Source: CAZERD01 sp964515405 (GTDB lineage Bacteria; Campylobacterota_A; Desulfurellia; Desulfurellales; CAZERD01). From it: DNA of 5,737 nucleotides. Position numbers and translations under genes: made by a program. The DNA lies in assembly GCA_964515405.1 (NCBI GenBank), contig CAZERD010000065.1:1-5737 (forward strand). Reading direction: 5' to 3'. Shown in pieces: positions 5,556-5,737 of the stretch; within the stretch, counting starts at the first letter, position 1; each line of letters begins with the position of its first letter. Below the pieces are notes generated by a model that was not told the origin of the DNA, did not search any database, and saw only the letters and a list, made by a program, of their open reading frames with translations.

Positions 5556-5737
5556 GAAGCTGAGGGAGATGGTTAAAGAGAAGAGAGGAGCTGGAAAGCA
5601 GCACGTTGTTGCCATATCAAGTGGTAAGGGAGGAGTGGGGAAGACCAATGTTGCGGTGAATTTGGCCTTCGTTATGAACAGCGTTGGGAAGAACGTGATG
5701 TTATTTGATGGTGACCTTGGGCTTGCTAATGTTGATG
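5539..5737 (+). CDS. flhG: MinD/ParA-like ATPase FlhG (FleN/YlxH), N-terminal fragment (continues past right edge)
   Basis: Sixty-six codons are present before the right edge. FlhG is a membrane-associating, ATP-dependent dimer of the MinD/ParA family that limits flagellar number and stimulates FlhF GTP hydrolysis. Two diagnostic parts are visible. The N-terminal DQAEKLR (residues 3-9) is the DQAxxLR activator helix known to bind and stimulate FlhF. The deviant Walker A motif GKGGVGKT (29-36) carries the signature lysine Lys30 and the P-loop Lys35. DGDLGLANVD (57-66) is the region after the second strand, where MinD proteins usually read DADLGLAN. Together with its place directly after flhF, this separates it from a generic ParA or cell-division MinD. 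The C-terminal membrane-targeting helix lies beyond the window, so it cannot be judged intact. The ATG at 5539 was chosen for its ribosome binding site and because it puts the activator helix at the very N-terminus. Confidence 0.93.
   Translation, partial: MGDQAEKLREMVKEKRGAGKQHVVAISSGKGGVGKTNVAVNLAFVMNSVGKNVMLFDGDLGLANVD

Overview
The window is an ordinary chromosomal stretch from a flagellated, chemotactic bacterium. The sequence leans A+T (judged by eye, not counted) and uses ATA, AGA and AGG codons freely. The organism is inferred only loosely. The pairing of FlhF with a DQAxxLR-type FlhG and the cytosolic zinc-binding chemoreceptor suit a Gram-negative lineage such as Deferribacterota, Nitrospirota, Aquificota or Campylobacterota. 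Nothing here fixes the phylum. There are no RNA genes, insertion sequences or CRISPR arrays.

The left part is read leftwards. A soluble methyl-accepting chemotaxis protein (1398 to 310) is followed after 87 bases by the first 74 codons of a MutS2-like gene that runs off the left edge. The chemoreceptor has an N-terminal coiled coil, a classic signalling hairpin and a C-terminal CZB zinc domain.

The right part is read rightwards as one tight operon: a YggS/PLPBP-family pyridoxal-phosphate protein, then flhA, flhF and the start of flhG. Each junction overlaps, by 8, 4 and 17 bases. FlhA is the export-gate membrane protein of the flagellar type III apparatus. FlhF is the SRP-like GTPase that positions the flagellum. 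FlhG is the MinD-like ATPase that restrains FlhF and controls flagellar number. The yggS gene is therefore translationally tied to flagellar assembly, which is the main oddity of context.

A 227-base divergent intergenic region separates the two halves. On the right it carries a good sigma70-type promoter for the operon. On the left it carries a sigma28 (FliA)-like element for the chemoreceptor, embedded in a perfect inverted repeat. Between them lies an imperfect 18-base dyad that could be an operator. If these readings are right, early export and placement genes and a late chemoreceptor gene are fired from one region by different sigma factors. I see no convincing undescribed system; the findings are regulatory and context observations of moderate interest.
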